Source: JACPLA01 sp035291905
GTDB lineage: Bacteria; Bacteroidota; Ignavibacteria; UBA10030
Assembly (NCBI GenBank): GCA_035291905.1
Contig: DATDRF010000269.1
Coordinates: forward strand, 1-32,961
Reading direction: 5' to 3'
DNA: 32,961 bases
Shown: one piece after another, positions 1 to 6,996 of the stretch
Position numbering within the stretch: position 1 is the stretch's first letter
How the letters are laid out: each line of letters starts with the position of its first letter
Position numbers and translations under genes: made by a program
The notes under the pieces: generated by a model
Databases searched by the model: none
What the model saw: the letters and a program-made list of their open reading frames with translations, nothing else
Told to the model about the DNA's origin: nothing

Positions 1-1164
1 TTAGGTTCTGGATTTTGCCTCGCGCGGTGCAAAAAGCCTTCCATGAATCGTTTTCGGGTTAAGAAAATGACGTACAACAAGATTATCAATACCGTCACGC
101 CAGCGACTAATATGTTCAGAATCCAGAACCAGCTCTCGCTCATAGAATTCGCCTTTGATGCTGCTGATAAAACTTAGGCGCAGGCTGAAGAAAACCAAAA
201 GAAGGAGAAGATTACAGATGACAAGATATTGCGCGATGTTGAATATTTGAAGGAATGTCGAGAAATCATTTACCATAATGTACGTGTAGAAATGCAAAGC
301 CTCAAGAGAACAAAATGGGAGAAAAAGAAAAAGTATCTTTTCCACATATGCCCCTTGGGGTGGGTCTTTCTTGTATTGGTAGCCAAAAAACGTAAACAGA
401 AAAACGACCGAAAGGACATCCAAATATATCACGTTCAGATGAAGTGGCTTCATCAGAAGGGGAAGATAGTTATTGCCTTCCAGGTAGGGCATAATGAATT
501 GAATACGACGGATATTCTCATCAGGGAACAAAAGGCCGACGGGTTTCCCGTCTTTCCAAGCATTAAGGCCGATTTGCTCAGAAACCTGCTCCGGTTTTGG
601 ATCCTGAATCCCAATCGATTTCAGCTGACTCACAGTCTGATCTACAATTCTCCAGTCAGCGATATCCTCAGTCTTGTACAGATATTGAGGATCGTTGAGA
701 ATCGGAGAGTAGTAGTATAGAAAGAAACCTCCGACGATCACTGCCGTGGTCAAGTACTTCTTCAGTATGCCCATATTGGTCAGTATTGTATCCAATGCAG
801 CATATACCAAGGAAAAAGCGAGCGATACGACTATCAATGCGCATAACACATATTGATAGAAATAGTGGCTCGCGTACAATTCTTGCGGAAAAAGGACGCC
901 GACAAACGGATAAACAAAGTAGCCAATTGAAAGAAGGAAATAGACAGAGAAGTTTAGAAATATTACCTTGCTCCTTCTATTCCTCTCCCTGAGGAAAATG
1001 TTAATTGAGACAATCCCGATAAGGAAGAGGAGGGAATTCACAATCTGGGATTGAAGTGTGATCTGGGAGTGGCTAAACAGGAGAAAGCTCAGTGCAACGA
1101 CAACCACTAATGCCAGCCAAGAAACAACAATTTTCCAGAAAATGGTCACCAGCAAACCTTTCAA
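1..1164 (-). CDS. Polytopic inner-membrane protein of unknown function
   Basis: A 387-residue protein that I do not recognise. Hydrophobic segments lie near residues 8-30, 38-56, 66-88, 100-125 and 136-154. A soluble stretch of about 90 residues follows, rich in charged residues. Three further hydrophobic segments lie near 243-262, 276-295 and 310-335, before a basic C-terminus. That suggests about eight membrane spans with one extramembrane loop. The start is the TTG at 1164; no ATG lies nearby and no Shine-Dalgarno sequence is obvious, so the true start could be a few codons downstream. The stop is complete at 1-3. Spot counts give lower G+C than later genes (24/60 at 301-360). It is divergent from the small peptide gene at 1393 and shares a 228-bp intergenic region with it. 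The reading frame is well supported; the function is not. Confidence 0.75.
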   Translation of the reverse strand: MKGLLVTIFWKIVVSWLALVVVVALSFLLFSHSQITLQSQIVNSLLFLIGIVSINIFLRERNRRSKVIFLNFSVYFLLSIGYFVYPFVGVLFPQELYASHYFYQYVLCALIVVSLAFSLVYAALDTILTNMGILKKYLTTAVIVGGFFLYYYSPILNDPQYLYKTEDIADWRIVDQTVSQLKSIGIQDPKPEQVSEQIGLNAWKDGKPVGLLFPDENIRRIQFIMPYLEGNNYLPLLMKPLHLNVIYLDVLSVVFLFTFFGYQYKKDPPQGAYVEKILFLFLPFCSLEALHFYTYIMVNDFSTFLQIFNIAQYLVICNLLLLLVFFSLRLSFISSIKGEFYERELVLDSEHISRWRDGIDNLVVRHFLNPKTIHGRLFAPREAKSRT

Positions 1165-1312
1165 TCGTAAATTGAAACGAATATATACCGCAATCCCCTT
1201 GATGTCAAGGCAAATGCGCGTGATCTGACGACAAATGTGACACCCAACACCATCTTGGAAGGCCGCTATCTCATTGAAACAACGAATTTTACGAGAATTC
1301 GCTGAATTATTG

Positions 1313-1340
1313 TTGACATTCCCTGAAATTTCGCTAATAT
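1313..1340 (+). promoter_or_regulatory. Near-consensus sigma-70-type promoter for the small peptide gene
   Basis: TTGACA at 1313-1318 and TAATAT at 1335-1340 are separated by 16 bp. Transcription would start near 1347, leaving a leader of about 45 nt that ends in an AAGGAG ribosome-binding site before the ATG at 1393. An inverted repeat, CGAATT at 1283-1288 and AATTCG at 1296-1301, sits just upstream of the -35 box and could be an operator. TTCGCT recurs at 1298-1303 and 1330-1335. The hexamers are directly visible; promoter activity is inferred. Confidence 0.6.
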
Positions 1341-1392
1341 TCGTTCCACTATTCTGTGCAGAATCTCCTCAAACCACTAACAAGGAGCTAAG

Positions 1393-1566
1393 ATGAATAC
1401 CCCCCACCTACTTGTTCGTCGCTCAAAGGCCATAATCGCTTCAGTCGCTATCACTATCGCAATAAATTTTGCGATTTCCTATGCTGCTGACAGTGGCGTT
1501 CCTTCCTCGCCTCGGCCTAGCGTCAGCACTTTTGAAAGCGGAGTTCCGTCATCACCAAGACCGTGA
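1393..1566 (+). CDS. Small exported peptide with duplicated SGVPSSPRP motif (57 aa)
   Basis: A short gene of 57 codons with ATG at 1393 and TGA at 1564-1566. AAGGAG lies about six bases upstream and a near-consensus promoter precedes it. The N-terminus is basic (two Arg and a Lys within residues 9-12), then hydrophobic over about residues 14-31, with a plausible signal-peptidase site in SYA-A near residues 29-32. The remaining ~26 residues contain two exact copies of SGVPSSPRP (residues 34-42 and 49-57), each preceded by an acidic residue and separated by SVSTFE; the protein ends on the second copy. Eight of nine codons differ between the copies, all synonymously, which argues for selection on the peptide. 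No family is recognised. It could be a secreted, processed peptide or a regulatory leader peptide for the M50 protease 71 bp downstream. Confidence 0.75.
   Translation: MNTPHLLVRRSKAIIASVAITIAINFAISYAADSGVPSSPRPSVSTFESGVPSSPRP
1492..1563 (+). repeat. Two coding repeats encoding SGVPSSPRP
   Basis: Copy 1 is 1492-1518 and copy 2 is 1537-1563. They encode identical nine-residue peptides, but nine of 27 bases differ and every difference is synonymous, including CGG versus AGA for Arg. The 18-bp spacer encodes SVSTFE. This is a protein-level repeat rather than a recent DNA duplication. Confidence 0.9.
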
Positions 1567-1637
1567 ACAACTGGATTTCAATCTAAGGCTGAATTGATGG
1601 CTTTTTTCCGTAGCTTGTTCTCAGCAGTGAAACGAGA

Positions 1638-2672
1638 ATGAGCACAGACGAGCAGTCAGATCCTATTCATAGCAAAATGCGGGACTACGGTCCCGCATTG
1701 AGCCTCTTGCTGTTGGCCGCTACCGCCCTCACAACGGCGATCGCAGGAGTTCAATGGGCGGGGAAAGATCCTTTCGAACTGCGAAACCTCCCCACCGGAT
1801 TCGAATACGGATTCGCAATTCTTTTTGTACTCGCAAGCCATGAGTTCGGCCACTACTTCGCGGCCCGGTATCATAAAGTCAAAACAAGCTTTCCCTACTT
1901 CATCCCCTTTCCGCCTATCCCGTTTCTCTTGAATTTTGGAACCCTCGGAGCAGTCATTCGGACGCGTTCACAGGTCCTTTCACGAAAAGCGATGTTCGAC
2001 ATCGGCGTCGCAGGACCATTGGCTGGATTCTTGGCATGCATACTCGTCCTCTGCTACGGGTTGACAACCTTGCCTGGCCCGGAGTACATTATTTCCATCC
2101 ATCCAAACTATGATTTTCATCTGAACGCGCTCCCGAGCAGTGACGGACTTCCGCTCGAGTTTGGTCAGACAATACTGTTCAAACTACTTATAGCAACGTT
2201 CGCTGATTCCACAACTCAGTTTGTCCCTCCAATGTCAGAGATCTATCACTATCCCTATCTCTGCGTGGGTTGGTTTGGCCTCTTTGTCACGGCGATGAAC
2301 CTTATCCCGATAGGCCAGTTCGACGGCGGACACATCATGTACACGATGTTTGGAGATACCCAGAAAATTGTCGCAAAATGGGCGTTCGTGATTCTTCTGG
2401 TTCTCGGAGTCCCGTCGGTTCTTGATTCCGCGCTCCGCGCAATCCTATCAGCTTTCTCAGATCAACCTGTCGCTCAACTCATACCCTTCTCCGAATACAG
2501 CTGGAGCGGTTGGTTCATCTGGGCCATGATCTCGTATTTTTTCATCAAACTTGAACATCCGCCCGTCCCCGATGAGACACCACTGGACGCAACGCGCCTG
2601 TCAATTGGCTGGATTTCCATGTTGATTCTAGCTGTTTCTTTCTCTTTCGTTCCTTTCACCGTTACTCTCTGA
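1638..2672 (+). CDS. Membrane-embedded zinc metalloprotease, M50 / site-2 protease family
   Basis: A 344-residue polytopic protein expected to cleave substrates within or next to the inner membrane. The zinc and catalytic motif HEFGH is at residues 68-72 inside a hydrophobic segment. The second signature, N221-x2-P224 followed by D229-G-G, supplies the third zinc ligand. Hydrophobic segments flank both motifs and continue to the C-terminus. No PDZ domain is visible, so it resembles the compact bacterial/plant EGY-like members rather than RseP. The start at 1638 forms an ATGA overlap with the stop of a 14-codon ORF at 1597-1641; a later Met at residue 14 is also possible. It directly follows the small repeat-peptide gene on the same strand with no obvious terminator between, so co-transcription is likely. 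Members of this family process membrane-bound regulators or signal-peptide remnants; the substrate here is unknown. Confidence 0.93.
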   Translation: MSTDEQSDPIHSKMRDYGPALSLLLLAATALTTAIAGVQWAGKDPFELRNLPTGFEYGFAILFVLASHEFGHYFAARYHKVKTSFPYFIPFPPIPFLLNFGTLGAVIRTRSQVLSRKAMFDIGVAGPLAGFLACILVLCYGLTTLPGPEYIISIHPNYDFHLNALPSSDGLPLEFGQTILFKLLIATFADSTTQFVPPMSEIYHYPYLCVGWFGLFVTAMNLIPIGQFDGGHIMYTMFGDTQKIVAKWAFVILLVLGVPSVLDSALRAILSAFSDQPVAQLIPFSEYSWSGWFIWAMISYFFIKLEHPPVPDETPLDATRLSIGWISMLILAVSFSFVPFTVTL

Positions 2673-2781
2673 TTGGGAGTTGCTTTTGGGGAGTTTTTTC
2701 ATAAGATTTCTCGTACCAAGAAAGGCTGACCGCATAGTCATTGTTATTGAGTCCTGCTAAAACAACTAACAGTGGGTTTTT

Positions 2782-3618
2782 GTGCGTCAGCAACAATTCT
2801 TCCCTCCTTTTCTTCCGCTCCTCTTTGCTCTAACGGGCATTTGGCTTCTTTCGTCGTCCTGCGAACAAAAAGATCTCCGGATCGTTGACTCAATCGGCAG
2901 TGCGCCGCAAGTCCTCTCCGTGAGTCTTATTCCTGCATCTGTGAATTCCGATACGATTAATGTTGGTCCCGACCGAAAGCCTACCGATCTGCTTTCATAC
3001 GACCTTCGTATCTCAGCGAGCGTCTCACATCCCGTCGGCCAGAATCAGATAGCTGAAACCCAATTCACGTTCTTTCGAACGAAAAGAGAGCCTGAAATTG
3101 CACGGGGACTTCTGAGTGACAACGGTATATTCCCCGATTCAATAGCCAATGATTCAATATTCACCGGATCCGTGAAATTCACGGCAATACGATCTGAAAT
3201 CGGCACGTTCTATGCTGAAGTCGGTTCATCGGATGCACAGGAATTCACAAGCAACACGATTCGAATACCATTCACCATTTTGCGATTGAATCAGGCCCCG
3301 GTAATTTCAAATCTTGTTGCACCTGATACCGTGTACCGCTCCCTCCAGACCCCATTTACGGTCTCCGTTCAAGCCTCAGATCCTGACGGACTGTATGACC
3401 TTGTGTCCGTGACAATGACAAATGAAAACAATAGTGTTTTCTCGTTGCACGACGATGGCATAAACGGTGACGAAATGGGCGGAGACGGGATTTTCACACA
3501 GGTTTTCGCTTTTCCCACCGACCAGCCATTAGGCCCTTATGTCTTTACCTTCAAGGCTATCGACCGATCGAATGTGTCAAGCGCTGTCCTAACCAAAACA
3601 ATCGTCGTAGCGCAATGA
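2782..3618 (+). CDS. Lipoprotein with two tandem Ig/cadherin-like repeats
   Basis: A 278-residue protein starting at GTG 2782. The N-terminus is hydrophobic and ends in a lipobox, LSSSC, with the lipidated Cys at residue 27, so it is expected to be membrane-anchored in the periplasm or on the surface. Two related beta-sandwich-type units follow. The second carries a D-D-G-x-N-G-D-x2-G-G-D-G-I-F pattern, an acidic Gly/Asp loop often found in bacterial surface Ig-like domains; the first has a weaker version (SDNGIFPDS). No enzymatic motif is seen. Its stop overlaps the start of the propeller gene (ATGA at 3615-3618), so it heads the long plus-strand chain. I found no convincing promoter in the 109-bp gap upstream. 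A role in presenting or binding the neighbouring secreted propeller protein is inference. Confidence 0.85.
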   Translation: MRQQQFFPPFLPLLFALTGIWLLSSSCEQKDLRIVDSIGSAPQVLSVSLIPASVNSDTINVGPDRKPTDLLSYDLRISASVSHPVGQNQIAETQFTFFRTKREPEIARGLLSDNGIFPDSIANDSIFTGSVKFTAIRSEIGTFYAEVGSSDAQEFTSNTIRIPFTILRLNQAPVISNLVAPDTVYRSLQTPFTVSVQASDPDGLYDLVSVTMTNENNSVFSLHDDGINGDEMGGDGIFTQVFAFPTDQPLGPYVFTFKAIDRSNVSSAVLTKTIVVAQ

Positions 3619-5147
3619 AATCCTTGGCAACCTTCATAGTGCTATCCCTTGCATTCCAGGCTTCAGTTGCCCAGGGGATCCAGACCTATGCCCTCAATAG
3701 CGCCGCATCGGCCCAGCCGCCAAGCAATTCGATCGATGCACTCGTGGCGTCGGGAGACTCTCTCTGGATAGGGACATCAAAAGGACTTGGATTGGCTGTC
3801 AAAGGAAGCGCTTGGAAGAACTTCACAAACATGACTCCCTTTGATGATAAAGGAATTTCGGCTATAGCGACCAAGAATGGGCTAACGTGGACTGCAATTG
3901 GGTACTCAGTGAAAAGAGACGGCGATTACGTCCAGACCGGAGGTGGGCTAAATTGGTCAAGCGATGGAGGAACAACCTGGACCCACGTTCCGCAACCTGT
4001 GGATGTCGGAACTGTCGACACACTTCTCTATGGATCCAACAAGATCCCCGCCCTAGCGATCACTGTCCCGCAGCAGAACATCACGTTTGATGTCGCACTC
4101 GCAGGCGGAACAGTGTGGATTGCCAGCTTTGCAGGCATGCTGAGAAAATCCACCGATTTCGGGATCACCTGGAATCGCGTCGTTCTTCCTCCAGACAATC
4201 TCAATTCGATTTCACCCACAGATACTCTCGACTTTGATCTATCGCCGTCTGGAGGAACCTTGGGATTAAGAGAGAATCTTAATCACCGCGTTTTTTCAGT
4301 CTATGCAAGCAACGATTCCACACTTTGGGCTGGTACAGCGGCCGGCATCAACCGGTCGACAGACGGCGGAACAAGCTGGACAAGATTCTCCCATCAAAAC
4401 CAGGCGAGTCCGATTTCGGGAAACTTTGTGGTCGCCATCAACGGACTCACGTATCAATCCAAGAACATGATATGGGCCGCAACTGTAAACGCCTTAGGAG
4501 AGGATGAACAGCAAGGAGTGAGTTTTTCTGACGACATGGGTCTCACTTGGTCAACCACTCTCCTCGGCGAGCGAGCCCACAACATTTCCTTCAAGGACTC
4601 AATTGTTTATGTCGGCACCGACAGAGGTGTTTTTCGTTCCGGTGACTACGGTGAGAGCTGGATTCTGAATGGAACAATAGTCGATCAGACTACGCTTCAA
4701 CGATTCTCATCAAGTCCGATCTATGCTGTAGCTATTCAAGGCGATACAGTCTGGGTTGGCGGACCTGATGGAATGGCCTACACGCTCGACGGGGCTGCAA
4801 ATCTTTTCGGCGCTACATGGAAGGTCTTCAGGACTTCGGAGTCAGTCCTTTCTTCCGGGAACACCTATTCATATCCTTCTCCTTTTTCTCCCGACGATGA
4901 GATTGTGCGAATCCATTACGCCCTCACCGGCAGTTCAGATGTCGTTACCATTCGCATTTTCGATTTTTCCATGCATCCGGTTCGAACTTTGATCCAAAAC
5001 GCGCCCCGACAGAGTTTATCGGAATATGACGAAATATGGGACGGAAGGACCGACAATGGTTCCTTGGCAACTAACGGCGTCTATTTCTATCGGGTTCAAT
5101 TAGGGGACAAAGACCCTCAATGGGGCAAGATTTTCGTAATACGATGA
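3615..5147 (+). CDS. Secreted beta-propeller protein with C-terminal FlgD-like (sorting-type) Ig domain
   Basis: A 510-residue exported protein. It has a signal peptide at residues 1-20 ending ASVAQ. A propeller region follows, built of repeated blades with patterns such as LWIGTSKGLG, LWAGTAAGIN, VYVGTDRGVF and VWVGGPDGMA, and S-x-D-x-G-x-x-W (BNR/Asp-box-like) turns. The last ~90 residues form a FlgD-like Ig domain beginning at YPSPFSPDDE and containing WDGRTDNG and NGVYFYR, ending in GKIFVIR. In FCB bacteria such C-terminal domains often act as type IX secretion signals. Translation is coupled to the lipoprotein upstream (ATGA) and to the PorV-like barrel downstream (ATGA at 5144-5147). 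That context supports a surface-delivered protein served by a neighbouring PorV-like partner; this link is inferred. Confidence 0.88.
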   Translation: MKSLATFIVLSLAFQASVAQGIQTYALNSAASAQPPSNSIDALVASGDSLWIGTSKGLGLAVKGSAWKNFTNMTPFDDKGISAIATKNGLTWTAIGYSVKRDGDYVQTGGGLNWSSDGGTTWTHVPQPVDVGTVDTLLYGSNKIPALAITVPQQNITFDVALAGGTVWIASFAGMLRKSTDFGITWNRVVLPPDNLNSISPTDTLDFDLSPSGGTLGLRENLNHRVFSVYASNDSTLWAGTAAGINRSTDGGTSWTRFSHQNQASPISGNFVVAINGLTYQSKNMIWAATVNALGEDEQQGVSFSDDMGLTWSTTLLGERAHNISFKDSIVYVGTDRGVFRSGDYGESWILNGTIVDQTTLQRFSSSPIYAVAIQGDTVWVGGPDGMAYTLDGAANLFGATWKVFRTSESVLSSGNTYSYPSPFSPDDEIVRIHYALTGSSDVVTIRIFDFSMHPVRTLIQNAPRQSLSEYDEIWDGRTDNGSLATNGVYFYRVQLGDKDPQWGKIFVIR

Positions 5148-6094
5148 AAAATCGATTCCTCTTGTACTTTTTGTGTATCGTTTCTTTCGCAGTGGGCCAA
5201 CCTCACTCCAGGCTCGGCGGATTGCCCGGATCCCCGATGCGACTGGGATTCGGAGCAGAGGGTATCGGCATGGGAAACGCTTTGGTTGCATTGCGTTTCA
5301 ATCCTATGACGGGGTATTACAATCCTGCGCTCCTCCCTTTTCAAGAGAATCCCGTAGTATCTGCGTCCACGGGATTTCTTTCTTTGGATCGAAATCTGAA
5401 TTTCTTTACGTTCGGCAAACCTGTGCATCCTTCCGGCGGAATATCCATCAGCATCATAAACAGCGGAGTTTCTGATATCGAAAACCGAGACTCCGACGGG
5501 AGAAGGATCGGCACTCTGTCCACCTCCGAAAACGCATTCTTACTCTCGTTCGGTGTTCGATTAGATGACCGTCTATCCGTAGGTATTTCGACAAAGATTC
5601 TTTATTATCATTTGTACTCAAGTCTCAACAGCACGACTGTGGGATTTGATCTTGGAGCTCTTGTGTTGCTTTCCGATGAATGGTCCGTAGGCGCGTCCCT
5701 TCAAGATCTTGGTTCGAAATATAAATGGGATACCACCATTCTGTACGGAACCGGCGGAAACACGACAATTGACCGCTTTCCCCTTCGGAAAAAGATAGGA
5801 ATCGCGTACGTACCATCAGGGTTTTCGCTCCAGGCTTCGGTAGAGACAGAACACGTCGCAGGAATGCTCTTGCAACGAATGGGAGCGGCATATAGTATTG
5901 TCGACGGATTTATCCTAAGAGCAGGAATAGATCAGGTGTCGTTCACGGATAATGTGCTCCCAAAACCGTCGTTTGGATTCACGGCAGCACGAGGAATAGG
6001 ATCCATGACCGCATTCCTGAGTTATTCCCTCGTCGTCGAGCCATACTCTCCCGCCAGTTTTCATTTACTGACCGTTGGAGCCACATTCAAATGA
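5144..6094 (+). CDS. PorV/UPF0164-family outer-membrane beta-barrel protein (copy 1)
   Basis: A 316-residue protein. I chose ATG 5144 over the in-frame ATG at 5120 because it overlaps the previous stop (ATGA) and places a clean signal peptide, ending AVGQ, at the N-terminus. The mature start has the PorV/UPF0164 pattern: G-S-P-x-R-x-G-F-G-A-E-G-I-G-M-G-N-A followed by YYNPALLPF. The rest is alternating beta-strand sequence with Gly/Ser turns and ends in a Phe-containing strand (GATFK), as expected of an outer-membrane barrel related to FadL. PorV-type proteins shuttle type IX cargo or act as outer-membrane structural partners. A second paralogue follows with an ATGA overlap, and a propeller protein with a sorting-type domain precedes it. 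Confidence 0.85.
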   Translation: MKNRFLLYFLCIVSFAVGQPHSRLGGLPGSPMRLGFGAEGIGMGNALVALRFNPMTGYYNPALLPFQENPVVSASTGFLSLDRNLNFFTFGKPVHPSGGISISIINSGVSDIENRDSDGRRIGTLSTSENAFLLSFGVRLDDRLSVGISTKILYYHLYSSLNSTTVGFDLGALVLLSDEWSVGASLQDLGSKYKWDTTILYGTGGNTTIDRFPLRKKIGIAYVPSGFSLQASVETEHVAGMLLQRMGAAYSIVDGFILRAGIDQVSFTDNVLPKPSFGFTAARGIGSMTAFLSYSLVVEPYSPASFHLLTVGATFK

Positions 6095-6996
6095 AGAAAT
6101 GGATCTTTCTTGCCCTTTCCGTGTGTGTCCCATCCCTGTTCGGACAAGGGAATTCCGGCGGATTGGCGAATCTGAGATTGCCTCTTCATGCAAGGGAGTC
6201 CGCACTTGCAGGATCGACCGTGTCCGATCCTTCCGCTTTTCCGTCTATTTCACTTAACCCGGCTCTCTTGGATTACTCGCATGAACTTGAGTTTTCCCTG
6301 TCCCATCAAGAATGGATTGAAGATGTTCAATCGGAGTTCCTCGCTGTCATTCTCCCGACCTCATTCGGTGTTTTCGGACTTGCTGTCTCATCCACAAGTG
6401 TCGACGGAATTGAGTTGCGGGATCAGCCCGGTCCTGCCATAGGCACTTTTACATCCCGCTATGGGGTTGTCTCGCTGTCGGGCGCCACGACATTCAGCCC
6501 GGGTCTGCATGCGGGAATTACGTTGAAGTATCTTTACGAGAAGGTTTTTGTCGATGAGGCGGAAGGATGGGGCTTTGATTTTGGTATAGCACACGAGACA
6601 AGCATCGATGGTCTTTCATGGGGAGCTGCAATACTAAATCTTGGTTCGATGTCACCGCTCCGCTCATCCTCGACACGGCTTCCGACAAGGATTGACGCGG
6701 GAGGTTCATTTCAGAGTGCACTCGGCGAAGAATCGTCGCTTCGGGTGAACGGGTCAATTCTGAACGAGTTTTCCATCTCCACGGTTCATGCATCGATTGG
6801 CCTCGAGGTTGAGTACTCATCAATCTTCTCAATCAGAGCCGGTTATCAATCCGGTTATGTGAACCGGGGCTTTTCTGCCGGCATAGGATTCGTCTCACTG
6901 CCAGTTCTTCTCGATTATTCCTTCACTCCTTTCTCGTATGCATTAGGCAGCGCACATCTCATAACGCTTGGGATTCGCCTCTCACATGAGTCTTGA
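6091..6996 (+). CDS. PorV/UPF0164-family outer-membrane beta-barrel protein (copy 2)
   Basis: A 301-residue paralogue of the preceding barrel. It has a signal peptide (hydrophobic run after MKKW, cleavage near LFGQ). The N-terminal signature matches the family (LRLPLHARESALAGS, then SLNPALLDY), and the remainder is amphipathic beta-strand sequence ending in a LITLGIRL strand. It starts at 6091 within an ATGA overlap with copy 1, and its end overlaps the next gene's start by 11 bp. The two barrels are clearly diverged in sequence, so this is not a recent duplication. They may form a pair with the propeller protein and lipoprotein upstream. Confidence 0.83.
   Translation: MKKWIFLALSVCVPSLFGQGNSGGLANLRLPLHARESALAGSTVSDPSAFPSISLNPALLDYSHELEFSLSHQEWIEDVQSEFLAVILPTSFGVFGLAVSSTSVDGIELRDQPGPAIGTFTSRYGVVSLSGATTFSPGLHAGITLKYLYEKVFVDEAEGWGFDFGIAHETSIDGLSWGAAILNLGSMSPLRSSSTRLPTRIDAGGSFQSALGEESSLRVNGSILNEFSISTVHASIGLEVEYSSIFSIRAGYQSGYVNRGFSAGIGFVSLPVLLDYSFTPFSYALGSAHLITLGIRLSHES

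Noticed and set aside
229..720. 163-codon plus-strand ORF
   Set aside because: It lies antisense to the 387-aa membrane protein. Its product is basic and low in structure, and the minus frame has coherent membrane spans.
2655..2705. Possible terminator after the M50 gene (ACTCTC / GGGAGT stem, later T-run)
   Set aside because: The stem is short with a G-T pair, overlaps the stop codon, and the T-run is 18 bp away.
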